From contig NC_052129.1 of the NCBI RefSeq assembly GCF_012273895.1, positions 4,836,001 to 4,900,000 of the forward strand: a DNA stretch of 64,000 nt, given 5' to 3'. The translations under genes and the position numbers were made by a program. The number at the start of each line of letters is the position of its first letter. Position 1 is the stretch's first letter. Of this stretch, positions 47,109 through 61,062 are shown one piece after another. The notes below the pieces were generated by a model that was not told the DNA's origin, did no database searches, and saw only the letters and a program-made list of their open reading frames with translations. Origin of the DNA: Zerene cesonia (Eukaryota; Arthropoda; Insecta; Lepidoptera; Pieridae).

Positions 47109-48372
47109 TTTTGAGAAAAACCTATGCAGTTCTCACTATTTTAACAAAAACTAACACTTTAACATTATCCAACGTTAAGGAATGAATAAAGCACGTCCAC
47201 AAAGAAAAAGTAACATGAAAATTTGCCTTTCCATAAGGAATCTCAAAGAAATAATAATTGAAATTATCACCAACAAATAACAGAACCCACTTGCACGTCC
47301 GCCATGCAAAATTGAACTTTCGAAACTCTAGTATTGCCAGTAGAAAATTTGTACATTTTTCAATGAGTCAACACATCGACCTATTTGTTGTTCAAAATAC
47401 AGATAAAATATTTTTGGTTTTTTAGTTTCTACATGGGAGAACATAATATATTCTGATAGCTATTGTATCTGAGGTTTTGTTGTTGTCATTAGTTAGTCTA
47501 GCATTATAAATTTGTAGTGTTATTGTGGTTATCACATTAACTCAAGAAGAAACTCAGGATAGGCGTTAGAAAGAAAATAGGTCCTTGAATTAAATAGTCC
47601 ATACGTAGAATTTAGAGAATCTTACACACGGTATAAATGAAGGTATATAAAGAAACAATATAAAGAAAGATGAAATGAGAATAGGATATATTTAATTTTC
47701 ATTTAGAAAAATTTGATAGTATTCAGATTATAGCGTATACTTTGCTGCATCTCGAGCGATTATTATTTGCGCCAATGTAAGCACATTCACACACCGTCGT
47801 TAATTTAATCGCGTCTGGGCCCCGTGCGGGTATCGCTCTAGTTTGTAAGAAGCTTTATACTTTATAAATTTTGAGTTATTGATACATTTTCCGTATAAAT
47901 TTCATTAAAGAATTTTTTTTTATTTCAACTTTTATGTTGAAAAACCTGTAAAATTATATAGGTAGTGTAGTCTAGCATGAGCATGGATGAATTAAAATGT
48001 AGTAAGTTGTATTTTCAATAGAATTTTATAGATTGAGCTTACAAACATTTTTTAAACAAGAAGAGTTTATAAATTTAAGACAAACTCCTATATGATACCT
48101 AAGTACCATATGACGTGCCAGATAAAATGTGCACGTGTAGACGTGCCTTATATTATCACGGTCTTGCCATACGCAAAAATGTTACAAGAACACAACAGCG
48201 CAGGCTCGAACACAATCGATGAACACATCCGTCATCCGCCGCCATTTGCCAAAGGAAGGTTGATCGCTGCCCTGAGGTGCAGCGCAAGTGTCGTTGGTTT
48301 GACTATGTCGAGTGCATAATTTGTTTTTTTTTCGATTAAACTGTGAACTGAGTGCGCAAAAAATCAGTTAAA
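47109..48372. promoter_or_regulatory. Divergent promoter region between KDM5 and a secreted-protein gene
   Basis: 1.26 kb separates two start codons that point away from each other. It should hold the KDM5 5' UTR and promoter on the left and those of the plus-strand gene on the right. No TATA box or operator can be assigned with confidence; 47740-47850 and 48170-48300 are locally richer in GC. Confidence 0.4.
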
Positions 48373-48457
48373 ATGATTGTGAGGTTTTTGAGCCTTCTGT
48401 GGGTCGGAGTTTTCCTGGCTTCGGCACACAACGGTGGAGGAAACAACGACAATGAAG
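48373..48457 (+). CDS. First coding exon of a secreted or membrane protein (signal peptide)
   Basis: ATG in a good insect context (TTAAAATGA) opens MIVRFLSLLWVGVFLASAHN, a typical signal peptide with cleavage likely after ASA, followed by a hydrophilic GGGNNDNE. The exon ends at donor GTAATT after one base of the next codon (phase 1). Reading on past the donor gives no family signal. No continuation exon was recognised to 64000, so the first intron is probably long, as is common in insect extracellular-matrix or receptor genes. The protein cannot be named. Confidence 0.6.
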
Positions 48458-49846
48458 GTAATTCTAACCCTTCTATTTGTTTTTCTTTTAAGCTTCGCCT
48501 TCGCCTGATGAGGATACAATTTGCATATTTTTTTATTTATAAACCATGTCACCGAAGAGTTATTGTAATGATGTCATTAATTATCATTGAAGAATATATT
48601 TTAAAATTCCCGCGATACATCTGAATATGCATCGGTGCTAAAATGACAATAAAATGTTGCATAAATATTAATTTCCCGGCTTTCGAAAATAAGTTTATGG
48701 TGTGCATGGTTTTCTGAAGAAACTGGTCGTGTGGGTGTTAGGTGAACCGGATTGACCACTTCTTATACTGCATACATGCTGACGACGGTGACCCGGTGTA
48801 CCTGTGGGCGTACGCCTTTTGCAGTTGATTCATTTTCAATACAGTATATTTTGCAAGACGTGAATAAGAGGACTGTTAAATTTATCTGGTAGTCATTTAC
48901 TTAGTAGGTCACCAAAATGTTGATAAGTACATTGGTGTATTTTTACAACAGCTTGCTAGATATAACAGAGAATTATTTTATCAAACGAAAATTGTAAATG
49001 GAATTCATCTTTATATGTTATATCAATATATAGTCCTCACTTAAATATGATATTATATTTGATTTAAGTCAATAATAATATAAAATTACGATAAAACAAA
49101 AAACCATACATAAATTACAATAACTAATGCTAATTTTTCTCATAGGCCAAATTTTTTTGAAGACATGAACAATCAAAGCAATCAGAAAGCATCCAATATT
49201 TTTAACAAGACCAGTTTCCAAGATATTCAAGTTGAATGAAGTTATGGAAAATCAATTAACATTTGTATGTAAAAAGAAATGTGTTTTGTAACTATTTAAC
49301 ACCTTATGATCAATTCTGTATGCATTTTTTGTAGTATGATAGGTAAACAATATGTTCTATTGTGTGAAAGATTGAAGGAAACCTTTTCTTAATCAATAGT
49401 TAGTTAAAATAACATACTTTAAATCCATTGTGTCTTCAGAAATCATAGAATTCACAATGTATTTAAAAATATTTTAATAGTATGTTCATAGTTTAATTGT
49501 TAATTTAATATCTTAATAATTAAATAATTTATAACATTCAAATTTTTATTTCTTTACTCAAATTTAGTTCAATTCAAACAATTCATTTATAGATAAATTA
49601 TCATGTAAGAAGTTTTCATTAATGTCTATAAAATATGCTGAAATGTTTTGTTTTTTTTTTACTAGGTAATGTAGTGTCACAAATGCTCTAGATAAAATGA
49701 TGTCATTGTATACTTTGAAATAGGTGTTAATATTTGTTTATAATATAATATTGTGATTGGATTATAAACAAATGATTACATAATATACAAGCAAATTGAA
49801 TCTATCATTTTTTTTTATCCAAGTGACAAGATTTTGCATCATATAA

Positions 49847-50016
49847 ATCGAAAGTTGCTTTCTCTGTCCCTTTGTATGCTTAAATCTTTAAAACTACGCA
49901 ACGAATTTGGGATGGTTTTTTTTAATAAACTTAAAACAAGAGGAAGGTTTATATATAATAACATCTATAAAAGTACTTCGATATGAACGCGTGCGAAGCC
50001 GCGGACAAAATCTAGT
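49847..50016 (+). mobile_element. CTAGT-ended repeat, plus sense
   Basis: TTGCTTTCTCTGTCCCTTTG, ACTACGCAACGAATTTGGGA, and GCGTGCGAAGCCGCGGACAA before TCTAGT. Same subfamily as 9072 and 42070. Confidence 0.65.
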
Positions 50017-51189
50017 AGACTACAAAGTCAGTATTCAGCATTCAACCAATTGTATTTTAATATAATTAAATAACAAGTATCATAAAAATATCAGTAGATC
50101 ATAAAATAGGCACCTTGTAAGTGTCGTTAAGTATAAACTGCATTGAAATCATTTCCTCAATGTTACATGTATCAAAGAGCTCTCATAGGACAATATACAT
50201 AAATATTATGTATCTAATTGTTTAACAGTCATGGCCGAACGTTTATTCAATCAGCTAGATCATAATAATGAATGTGCCTATGATTCACGCTATGTCGTCA
50301 GTGTGGCTATTATTCTATAAATTTTTTCGCGTTTAAATTCGCAACGTAGGTGATCGCATTCGGTGTTGCCAGTAGCGCGCACTGTAAATTAATGGCGCAT
50401 TAGCATAATTAACCTCTCCAGATGATGTCCAACGGAAGGGGCTATAAAACACCGCTGGCTTCCTATAGATTAGCTTTTCTAAAAATATAATCAGCGCTTT
50501 GAATATTTTATAGCGCATTACGGAGGTTCGAGTTGTATGGCGATATTCCTAGATAATTACACTTCGTATAGAATGGTAATCCTGTCGTTAAAGTTGAAAT
50601 GTTTCCTCTTTCCTTCAATAGCTTTTTGATAATGATTTATGGATAAAAACGGAGATATGTATAGGACTCCTTGTTTGTTAATGCGCTTTATAAAGAACTC
50701 GAAAAAAACACGAAAGTAAAGAAAGAATAAAAAAGAAAGATAAAAACGCAATACAATTGGTAGATATAATATTTTCTTAATTTGAGTATTGTAAGTTAGT
50801 TTGTAAATGGCTCATGTAAGATATATTTTATGTAACCTACGATTCTATATGGGATTAATTAAAGGCCGAAATGCGATATTCTGTAAATGTTTAATTACGT
50901 AAATCAATTAGTTGCCGTCGTAAATATATCAACGTGTTCATTATCCTCACTCGATCTTGGGCTGGAATAAGTTTAATTAATGTTACTCTCCTTTCGAATT
51001 GAGCATAAACATGGTGGTTTAGTGTTTAAGTAAAACTTACAAATGTACGTAAAACCCGGCCACGTGCGAATCGCGCACCAGGGTATCGTACAAAGCAGTT
51101 TTTTATTACGTAATCTGGATTATATTCATACTCTTTATAATTGTTCCTTTAGTTTCTCTATATAACACTTTCGTAATAAAATTTCAAAG

Positions 51190-51452
51190 GTCTGAGTTCA
51201 CGGGAAGTACCCTGTAAGTTGCGAAAGAAATTCGAAATTCGAAAATTTGCAGCATAAAAGGCTGTATCTTTTGATTGTGTTCGCTTAGAAGTCAGGTTTT
51301 TCACAGCTCCAACGGAAAGTAGACTTGGGCATTTGATATGAAATCTTGCTTGTTACTTCCACGCGTTACTGAGAAAAGGGTCGACAGACAACAAAGTGAC
51401 CGTATAAGGGTTCAATTTTTTTTTTCAAACTGACATACGGAACCCTATAAGT
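51190..51452 (-). repeat. Dispersed repeat ending ACGGAACCCTATAAG
   Basis: Contains TTGCGAAAGAAATTCGAAAT, GCATAAAAGGCTGTATCTTT, GGGTCGACAGACAACAAAGT and ATACGGAACCCTATAAG. The last motif is a familiar end of a lepidopteran dispersed repeat. Only one copy is present here, so limits and orientation are approximate. Confidence 0.4.
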
Positions 51453-52141
51453 GTGTCGTTAACCTGGTTATAACAAATGTATAGTGATAATCAACAATCT
51501 CGCGGAAAATTACGTTAAATTTATTTTTTCCCTTCGAGTTATAAATTATCCAGATAAATACACATAGGTATTTTAATTAGTAATATTATAGTAATTAAAT
51601 AATTTAATAATTATAAGAGACCATAATATTAGGAACAGATGAAAGTAACCCTTTCACATTTAAGGTTTTATTTTTGGGTTACACCTATTCAACAAATAAA
51701 ACTTAGGTTATACAGAACGCAGTAGGTATACAAGGTATACTAGTATAACGACGTTTATGTAAGTGCCCTAGGTACCTACTCTATATTATTATATACCGCT
51801 TTGCTACTCGGCGTGGTGGTTCGAGCGTGAATAAATTACTAAAACATCGCAGTCGCTGCGGAGGTCTTAAGACTGCAAAATTCAAAGCTCGGCTTTGATA
51901 AACAATATCCTGCATACGTTTATAAATTGTTGTCGATACATATGCGGTATTTGGGGTAGAATAATTTAATAGAGGAAAATCTTGTTTTAATATGTGTTTG
52001 GTACTTTTTTCGTTAATGTTATTTTGATGTGTCGAAAGAAATAATTTATGTTGGGTTGGAACATTAATAGGCTGTAGCCGAATGTATTTATTGGTTAATT
52101 ATTTATTTAAATAATCCTACTTCCTATCCTATGCTATCCTA

Positions 52142-52341
52142 TCCTACTAATATTATAAATGCAATGTTTGTAAGGATGTGTATGCGTTTGTTGCTCTTTC
52201 ACGCAAAAACTACTGAAACAATTGCAATGAAATTTGGTACTTACACAGCTGGGCAGCTGGAATAACATATAGCCAACTTTTTATTCCGACATTCCAACCG
52301 GATACGGACTTACGCGGGTGAAACCGCGGGGCGCAGCTAGT
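52142..52341 (+). mobile_element. TCCTAC...CTAGT repeat (Helitron-like), full length
   Basis: Preceded by a TATCC-type microsatellite at about 52121-52141. Starts TCCTACTAATATTATAAATG, holds GCTCTTTCACGCAAAAACTA and AATTGCAATGAAATTTGGTA, and ends GAAACCGCGGGGCGCAGCTAGT. A TC start and CTAGT end without a clear target duplication resemble the non-autonomous lepidopteran Helitrons (Lep1-like), by recall. Confidence 0.75.
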
Positions 52342-53504
52342 CTTACATAAATACGGAATATTTGCCTCTGCTCCTTTGTTTTCCAAGAGTATCGTAAAGC
52401 AAGATATGAAAGTAAATTATGTATTTGTATTATTCATTTACGTATTTTGTCTTAAATTCCATACTGTCCGTTCAAGAATCTTAAATAATACGCGCCACTT
52501 CCCTTTTTACAAATGGCCCCGCATAAATGGCGTGATTTGTTTACAAATCTCTCAATAAGGACCCACATCTGGGATCAGGGCTGTCAGCGCTAGACACTAT
52601 TGTTGTATTCATATTTGTATACCAAAATAAATGTATTTTGTTGCTGATTTTTTGTTGTTGTAAGTATTGATAGTTAAATGTCAATAAAATGTTTACTTTA
52701 GTTTGGTTAAATGTTAAAAAACCTAATTAAACCGCTATCTGATAGATTTAATACAAAAGAATTTCTTTCAAATTGACGAGATCTAAATTAATCACGAGTC
52801 ATTTAAACGTACAGTTCTCATTTATCAAAGTGTCTCACGGACTTTAAATAATATCTGAATAATATAGCATTTTCCGCGCTGGCAACCCTGACATGAGCAC
52901 AGCTTGCCGCCCCGTCTCGTTTTTTGTTGAACTTGCCGGTGGCAGGTGGCAGTTTTTTCTGCCTATTTCCGCATCTGTGTCCGACCTGCTAAATGACGTT
53001 ATTCTTACGATACTGTTTTTACGAATATTACATGGGTGTTTTAGGCGTGTGCATCAGTTTTAGATTATCTAGTACACGACTACTTACATGTATAGAACAA
53101 ATTTATTATTATTATTGAGATGAAGTAATATAAAGTCGTACTTGAGTACTTATATAAGGTACTAAGGCTTACCAGGTTCTTTAAGTTATATGAGAGTAAT
53201 AGCTATGTCCTTAGTTAATAAAATTATTAATATACCGATTAAACGCATATCACACCATAGATTAAACAAATTAAACAAATTTGTGCATTTTAACGCTGTG
53301 ATTGAAATTCGAAAGCTAATTTGAAGGACTGGTGACTTATGCTATAATTAGCTCTTAATTGAGCGTGAATTACCTAGAGCTTAGGTAATAATTGAAGGTC
53401 TTAGGTCTGTCTAATTGGAGCTGCTCAGTGTTTAGAAAATTATAAAACAAAATGAGATTCTTGTACTTGAAAACCTATTCAATCGATAAGGTGTATTATA
53501 GATG

Positions 53505-53543
53505 TACCCTACATAGGTAAGACCTACTTACCTATGTAGGGTA
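53505..53543. repeat. Perfect inverted repeat, 17-bp arms, 5-bp loop
   Basis: TACCCTACATAGGTAAG is followed after ACCTA by its exact reverse complement. It would fold as a 17-bp stem. Flanking sequence does not extend the arms. Confidence 0.95.
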
Positions 53544-55676
53544 TGTATGGGTATTCAACATTTTTTAAAGTATATATGGGACCAGTGATGCCACATGTAG
53601 AGAGACACATACATAGACACGTGGTACCCTTCTTGCGTCGGGGGCTAATTAAATATCTATTAATAGAAATAAAAACCTTCCAATGAAGAATACAAGCGAA
53701 ACAACCAGTCTCATCTGAAGGGCCTCAAAGAGCTTTCTCTATTTTGAAATCGCTTTAAATGGTAAAGTAGGTTACGTAATTGCTTGCATCGTTTATATAG
53801 GACTGAATGAAAAGTGGGAATTACAAAACGCCTTAAGTGCCAGTGCATTTTTATAGAGGTATTACGTCTTTGACTTCAAGTACTTTGAGGCCAGTTTGTG
53901 TTGGGTTTTTTTGAGGATTTACTTGGTTCAAGTGGAATAATGAAATTGTCTAGGTGTTGTTCTGTATATTAATGATTGTTTAAAGATAGATCTGAAAACG
54001 AAATAAGCTAAATCTATTGGCAAATGTTCAGCGGATTGGTTGATTTTTGTTTTTTGAATGTCTTTAGATGGATTTGGGAATGGTTTGGAATTAACAAAAC
54101 GCGAGGGTAGTCGTGGGAAAAAGCTTGTTAATTATAAGAGTAGAATATTAAAAGTCGGATGTTTCTAATTGTTTATGCCTTGTTTATGTCATGATAATAT
54201 TTGCCTTGCTAATATATACCTATGTTAACTGTGTTAATACTTAATACCTAGGCAGCTAAGTACCTACATTACAAAAAAAATGAACGCGTCATTGTTTGTA
54301 GAAATATGAATACGATGACACTTTGAAATTCTTAACATAGGTATACATCGTGTGAAAAATTAACATTTATAAACAGGTAACATTTATATTTCTCTATTAA
54401 TGATAATAATAATACTAAAGCTATAAGAAGAGTGGTTTGTTAGAACGCGCTAATCTGTCACTACTAGACCATTTTCAAATAATTTTTTACCGTTTTAAAT
54501 GTAAGTGATACCTGAATACTAAAAGATATATAATATGTGTAGCATGGACGCCGGGGCAGACTGCTAGGTAACTATACGCATGAATAAAACCTAGGAACAC
54601 AAAAATATTCGAAACAATTGTTTGTTTTCTCTATCTACCAATAAATCTGAAAAGAATTCACACCAAATTCACAATTTTTTCTCAAGGTTGCATGTAACAG
54701 CCATTAAATGATGACAATGAATATTTTCCATTATATATAGTAAATTAAACGAAGCCCCGCGAATTTAAGTATCAAATGGAAAGAAATTAAATTGAGGTCC
54801 AAACTTTCGATAACACCCGAGTACTTTATTAAGACAAAAATTGTCTGTAGCTTTCTTAAATAGCGTAAATAATTAGCTAATTAGGTAAAATAAAGTATGC
54901 TCAATAATAATGAAGCTTTTAATCTTAGGTAATATACTAAGAGCATAATTTAAGCTCAGATTTACCAGCGGTCTACAGAAGCTTTGGATTCTAGTGAGTT
55001 TACCGGTGTCTGCCAATTGTTTGCGGATTTTCAGTTTTATTTTAGATGCCGTATTTAAATGTAAATTGTCAAAGAAATATTCTGTCAAAGGAAAGGAATG
55101 GGTATGTAGTTTCCTATACATATCTATTCGGTTTATTAATTAAGAGATTCGTTGTAAAATCACATGAATATATATTTTTTTCATTATTACTTGTTATTAA
55201 TATATATTTTTAAGTTTCCTGTACAATTTTGTTAAAGAGTAATAAATAAAATAAAATAAAATGAATGAAATAAATGGAAATCAAATAAATGACTTAATTT
55301 TTTATGTTTCACCAACGAAAGCGGGTTTAAATATAAACATTATGTGATTTTAAAAGTAGACTGTAGTTGCATTTTTGAAATAATTATATGATTTTAAAAG
55401 TGCAACTATAGAGTTCGGCTCTTGCTCTCCGAAACTGTGGTAAATGGTAAAACTATGTACCTATGTCTAGTTGAATAAATAAATGTTTGAGTTTAAGTTT
55501 GAGTTTGATAGTAAGCATACCTACCGATAACGAGTTATGGGTATGGCAATATTATCGGTATCGAAAGTGTAGTTATCGATTGCAGACTGCACTGGCGGTG
55601 TGGGATGACCCACTTAGCGAAACCGGTGAAAACTGCCGTAGATGGTGTTTTAGTTGTAGGCATTGTGTGAATCGGT

Positions 55677-55988
55677 ACTATTATTGTAAATGCGAAAGTA
55701 ACGTCTGTCTGTCTGTCCCTTCTTCACGCTTATACCACTGAACTGATCTGCTTGAAATTTGGTACAATTACTGTTTGGGACCGGAGAAACGATAAGGGAT
55801 AGTTTTCTTAATAGGTTACATTAGCACTTAATGATATTTTCAGAGCTTTCTACGTTATATTGTTCAACATTAAAGTTTCCCATAAGGTAAACTGAATCTT
55901 AGCTAACTCATATCAGTAGCTTCTGCCTTTTGGTTGTATTTTAAAATATCCCAAGAAAGTATCGGCGGAGCCGGGGCGAACAGCTAGT
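55677..55988 (+). mobile_element. CTAGT-ended repeat, longer subfamily
   Basis: ATTGTAAATGCGAAAGTAAC, the GTCTGTCTGTCTGTCCC box, TGCTTGAAATTTGGTACAAT, and the end GGAGCCGGGGCGAACAGCTAGT. Confidence 0.65.
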
Positions 55989-56235
55989 AACTAATAAAAT
56001 TACTAAAATGTGAATTACCACTCTCGGCTTAATATCTCCCGTGTATTGAGAGTGGCCCACTAATTAAAGGGTTGGAGCTTCAAATTAATGTTATTTATAA
56101 CTTCGTGCACACAATCCCATGGTAATATTCCGGGGTTCCTACGTGTCCCGTGTCAACAAGTTTGAAACGTGACGCGTGAATGTTTCTACGAATCAAATCC
56201 CGTACAACTAAATATATGTACCTAATAACTGATAT

Positions 56236-56553
56236 GAAAAAGCAGTGGTGGCTCAGTGGTGAGAACCTCGGACTTCAAAATCGATAAGTCGGGGTTCGAG
56301 ACCGGGCGAGCGTGCAGGAAATAAATTGATTTTTCAATTTATCTGCGCATGTAGATAACATCACCACTGCTTAAAACGGTGAAGGAAAACATCGTGAGGA
56401 AACCGGCATGTCCGAGAATTAAAAAAGTTCGACGACATGTGACATCTGCCAACCCGCACTTGGTCAGCGTGGTGGATTATGGCCTGAACCCTCATAGGAG
56501 GCCTGTGTCCCAGCAGTGGGAACATATATGGGCTGATGATGATGATGATGATG
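56236..56553 (+). mobile_element. tRNA-derived SINE family B, full length, 12-bp target duplication
   Basis: Head GGTGGCTCAGTGGTGAGAAC is an A-box segment and CGGGGTTCGAGACCGGGC a B box. The body ends AGTGGGAACATATATGGGCT and a (GAT)n tail. AATAACTGATAT flanks it on both sides (56224-56235 and 56554-56565), a perfect target-site duplication. Truncated relatives are at 14036, 41876 and 63251. Confidence 0.92.
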
Positions 56554-59500
56554 AATAACTGATATCGGAATTCGAAAATTAAATACCTACATAGATTGTA
56601 AAGTTTATGATGGGGCATTCAGTAGACAGTGTTGCTAGTAAAGAAATAAATATTTCTCTTTTAAATGTAGAATGTAGAATTTCAATGCAATTACTGCCAA
56701 GTTATTGTCATAATTGCCTGGCTGAATTTGATCTTCAAACGAGGCTTGTCGACATTGGAGCGAAAGGCAAATAAATTTGCCTAATGATATTTAAAATGTT
56801 TGAGATTTTTAAGTAAGTACCAATTATACTTTAATAGACTGTCTATCTGTCGTTTTCAATATCCAATCTCATATATATTTTATCGTTAGTAGTTCGTTCT
56901 ATTGTTTCGGCATCATGCTTAGATAAATCTATCCATATTTCGCATATTTTATTTCCAATGTTCTGTCTATCTATAGTTAGAAGGAAGGATAGGCTACCTG
57001 AGATAGCACGCTCCTATAAATCTATCTTATTTGTGCGTCAATAATATAATGAATTGACACTTAAAAAATTATAAATGACGACATCCAAAAATAACGCGGG
57101 AAATGTAAACAAACTCCATACAACATCTTAATAAAATAGACCTGTCGAAATATAATTAAGCTAATTAAAAAACCCCCTATTAGTGTCATTTTTTTTTGTT
57201 ATATTATAGGAAGATTACTCTTAATTTATTAATGTATTGAACACACTTTCGCATATTCCGTGTAATAAAACGTTTCAGGAGGCTTGGATAGGTGCGTGGG
57301 AAGATGATATCTATCCTTGGTTACTGATGAATAGTGCTTATCCTTGATTGTCAAATGAAAGTTAAGGATAGATTGGTTTTCTTTACTTACCAATAGATAG
57401 ATTACCTGATCCATCTGTGATCTCCGATACGATATTGGAAACCGCCGTAGGTCAATTTGAATCCTGCCTTTTAACTTGTAATAGATACTTAGGTATAAAT
57501 ATCTAGTGATACGTGAGGCAAATCTTAGCACATTAAATGTAAAAATTGAAAACGAATGTATTATCTACTAATGATGAATTATTATTCAAATATATAAAAC
57601 TAAACAATAAGATACGGTTAATTGGAATTAAGTGCTATTTCACACAATGATACAGTATGAAAATAATCATCGTCATTCAAAGAGGGAATAAAATAAATAC
57701 ATATTGTACATACAGATCAGAGACAAGACTCAGCGAGGGTTCGTGCCACAGACAATAAATAAAAAACTCAAAGAATATTCCGGAACCCTCGGGGTTATGT
57801 TGTCGTATAGAACTCCGTCATACGTTAAAAGTTTCCCGCTGAAGGCTCCACATCTGATTCAGTTGGAATAAATCCACAGGCTCGTTCCACTCCATTAAAC
57901 TTTCTCTTTGCTGAAGCTGGTGCTAATTAACCATGTTGTCGTAATAAATTATTGAATGGCTCTTTTAATATGAATAATTTGAATGGTTTTGTATGTTATT
58001 TTTATACATACTTCCGATGGTTATTTCAATACTTAGTTTTAGGAGTTGGTCAGGAGGGAATAAATACTTGTTACGACATGAAGGTATCGAAAAATCTGAT
58101 GGAAAGAATGTTTAAATTAAAAAGTCACCTAAAAGGATGTCTAAATAAAACGAAAAACAAAGTGTCTCTCTGACGTGACGTGTGACAACACAGACGTTAT
58201 ATGTTTGACAGAAGCGACACAGATTGTATAAACATAACACAGTTCACGAACAATAACAGTTCATATAACAATTCCCCCCTCCAATCTTCCAAAAACGAAG
58301 AAGGTTTTTAATTCGACTGATTTATTTGTTTTTTTTTTTTTGATTCTTTATGGGTTTTAAACCTTGTGTTTTTGCAAATTGTTTTCATTTGTCCCTTTGG
58401 TGGTGATGCGCCGGTGACCTTTTTTTGTAGTAAAAGATTTATATATATACTAAACATCCATACATCCATCTTGATGCAATTATTGCATTAAGACGAAGTA
58501 AATGAGAAGTGTTTGCTAAGACGAAGAGATATCACCACAAATAGTCGTACATTGTTTACTTAAAAAAAAAAAAACGCCACGCTTCATTTTGTTTTTAATA
58601 ATATAAAACGTTTGCACGCTGCGGATGGAATTGACCTTTGACCATTCAACTATACCGGTATTGTGATGTTGCTTTAACCAGAAATATCCAAGTATTATTC
58701 AAAGTTTGTACGATAACAGTAACTTGAGAAAGTTAAGCCATGATTGGAGTGACTAGATTGTAAATAGATTTGACCTGAGTTAAACTTAGTGCGTTGGTGT
58801 TTTCTTTATGAGTAATGCAAAAATATTTTTTTTTTTGTATAAATCTCTTATTTTAATTTAAATAATGGTATTAACTAGTATATTATCTCAATCAATCTAA
58901 GAACAGTAATTATTTTTTATGTTTGATTTTCGCCACCATGATCCGTTCACTATTTAAGTGGTTTAAAACGACTATAGAATCATAAAGATTGAATACTAAT
59001 GTCACCATTCAGAACGCAATAAAATACATACAATGACACAATAAATCTCTCTTATAAAAACAAGCCTGTTTCTCAAACTATTATAAAATAGAATCCTCAT
59101 TTCTAAAGAAGCATACGGAATCCAAAGTGTTTCTATAGCATTATATTTTTAGGTCAATGGTATAAAATTTCTGGACAAAAGCAAGCAGTCGTGGCTCTAT
59201 AAGATGGAGTTCAGGTACCAAGAATATAATGGGATGGAACGAGGCTTTAATATAGCTTAGTGGCTTATGTGTCCCCTTTTACGAGGTTTGCTGGGAGGAG
59301 TTAAGTATGTAGGCTTGAATTGGGTCACAGCATAGAATATCGTTCAGAGATCTGTCCGTATGTTGTCTTATAGTAACTTAGTTTATTTAAATTTACGCGG
59401 ACATGCGCTAAGAAAAATATAAATTTGATTCAGCTGTAATTTATTTAATTGTTATTTATTCAATATTTCATTCAGTGTCTTAAAATTCTAAAGAAAAATA

Positions 59501-60864
59501 TATCTCCTTAAGTTTGTAAACTGAACGCAACATAATTTAAATAATTCTTATAAAGTGTATCCTAAATGATCCTATTTGTTATAAATGTACCTGATATTTC
59601 CTAACAAAGGTAAATACAAAGGACAGAGTAGATACGAAAAATAGATTAAAATTTGATGTTTCAGATGAAAGCAACAATAAAGTGATTTTCCCTGGAAAAC
59701 CAAATTCAATTTGCATCTAAATGGATTTACATAGATGCAAAATTGGAGTCTTTCAAATGTACTAGCCTTTCAGTTTTCCGATACATAGTAAAATACTAGG
59801 TATGTAGGATGTATAATACTTTGCACGTATGTGGGTGTATAATACTTTTAGATTTGTATGTGTATGCTACTAATATAAGTTACGGTCAAAAATAACTTTT
59901 ATTAACTTAATAGGTGTGTAATTAAATATCTGGATAAATCCAGTAATGATTTAATTAATACTAGATAGAGATCGCGACTTGCGAGTAGATCGCCTTCTCT
60001 ACTTATTTTTTTTTTTCATATCGTTTCTTTTGTATTGTTCCTTTGTGAACAATAAAGAATTTTCTTTTATTATTATAATGATGAAAATATCTTGTGAATA
60101 TACCATTCACGTATTTAACCTTTAAGGTTTATAAGTTAAATATCAAATTAAATTAAGATCCACTAAACCATACTGGTGTATTTACAGTCGTTATTACCAT
60201 GTAGTAAGCTTTATACCTAATAAAAATTCTAAATACTACTAACATTTTTTTATTTAGGTATCTCTATCTAAATGTCGGTTCACGTACCGTTAGACGCCAT
60301 TTAAAGTCTACGTTTGTAATATAAGCACTAAGTAGGTACCTGAAAACGCTTTCACTGTAATGAATTAGTTAGAATACGATCCTATCAGTAGTACTAAAAT
60401 AAATACTGCTAGAATTTTCTTAAAATGTTAAAATTTATTATCTAAATAATACATTTAACCTGCGACGTTACATTATGCAAAAGCCTGTCTATAAATCCCG
60501 ACTTCTCATTAAAATCCTTTTTACACATTCTCAAAGGCGTTACGCGATAAATTTCAGTCAGGGGGAGCATTGGGAGGGGGTGTGAACCGATACAAACAAT
60601 AAAAAGAAACGCAAACGATTCGAAATAAGCAAACATAGCATGGATGGGATCGCTGGTGTGAAACTTTTTCATTAGGCAACTTTGATTGCCTCCGCAGATT
60701 GGTCTGCTGCTGGAATATAAATTATCATCTTTGAGATGTTTTCTGCCTTTTAAATGCATAGCTTTTTGTACCGCTTTTATGTTTGTAACATTGGCGGGAA
60801 TTTATTATACCACTGTTCATTGGAGGTATTTGTTCGTCTTGATTAAGCTAATCCTATCCTACTA

Positions 60865-61062
60865 TCCTACTAATATTATAAATGCAAAAGTTTGTAAGGA
60901 TGTGTGTGTGTTTTTTGCTCTTTCTCGCATGGACTATTGAACCGATTGCAATGAAATTTGGTACGTAGGTAGCTGAACAACTGGAGCAACATATAGGCAA
61001 CATTTTATCCCGATATTCCTACGGGATACAGACTTACGCGGGTTTAACCGCGGGGCGCAGCT
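60865..61062 (+). mobile_element. TCCTAC...CAGCTA repeat, joined to a second copy
   Basis: Full-length family member after ATCCTATCCTACTATCC. It ends GCGGGGCGCAGCTA, where the next element (61063) begins with ACTAATATTATAAACGCGAA. Confidence 0.75.

Noticed and set aside
56236..56320. tRNA gene (A and B boxes present)
   Set aside because: The boxes belong to a SINE head flanked by a target duplication. No cloverleaf acceptor stem pairs across the expected 73 bases.
57290..57420. MITE suggested by repeated ATCTATCC/GGATAGAT words
   Set aside because: The inverted matches are only about 8 bp, imperfectly placed, and no target duplication was found.
60442..60759. 105-residue minus-strand frame
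   Set aside because: No splice context, no domain and no composition bias; typical of chance frames in this intron.
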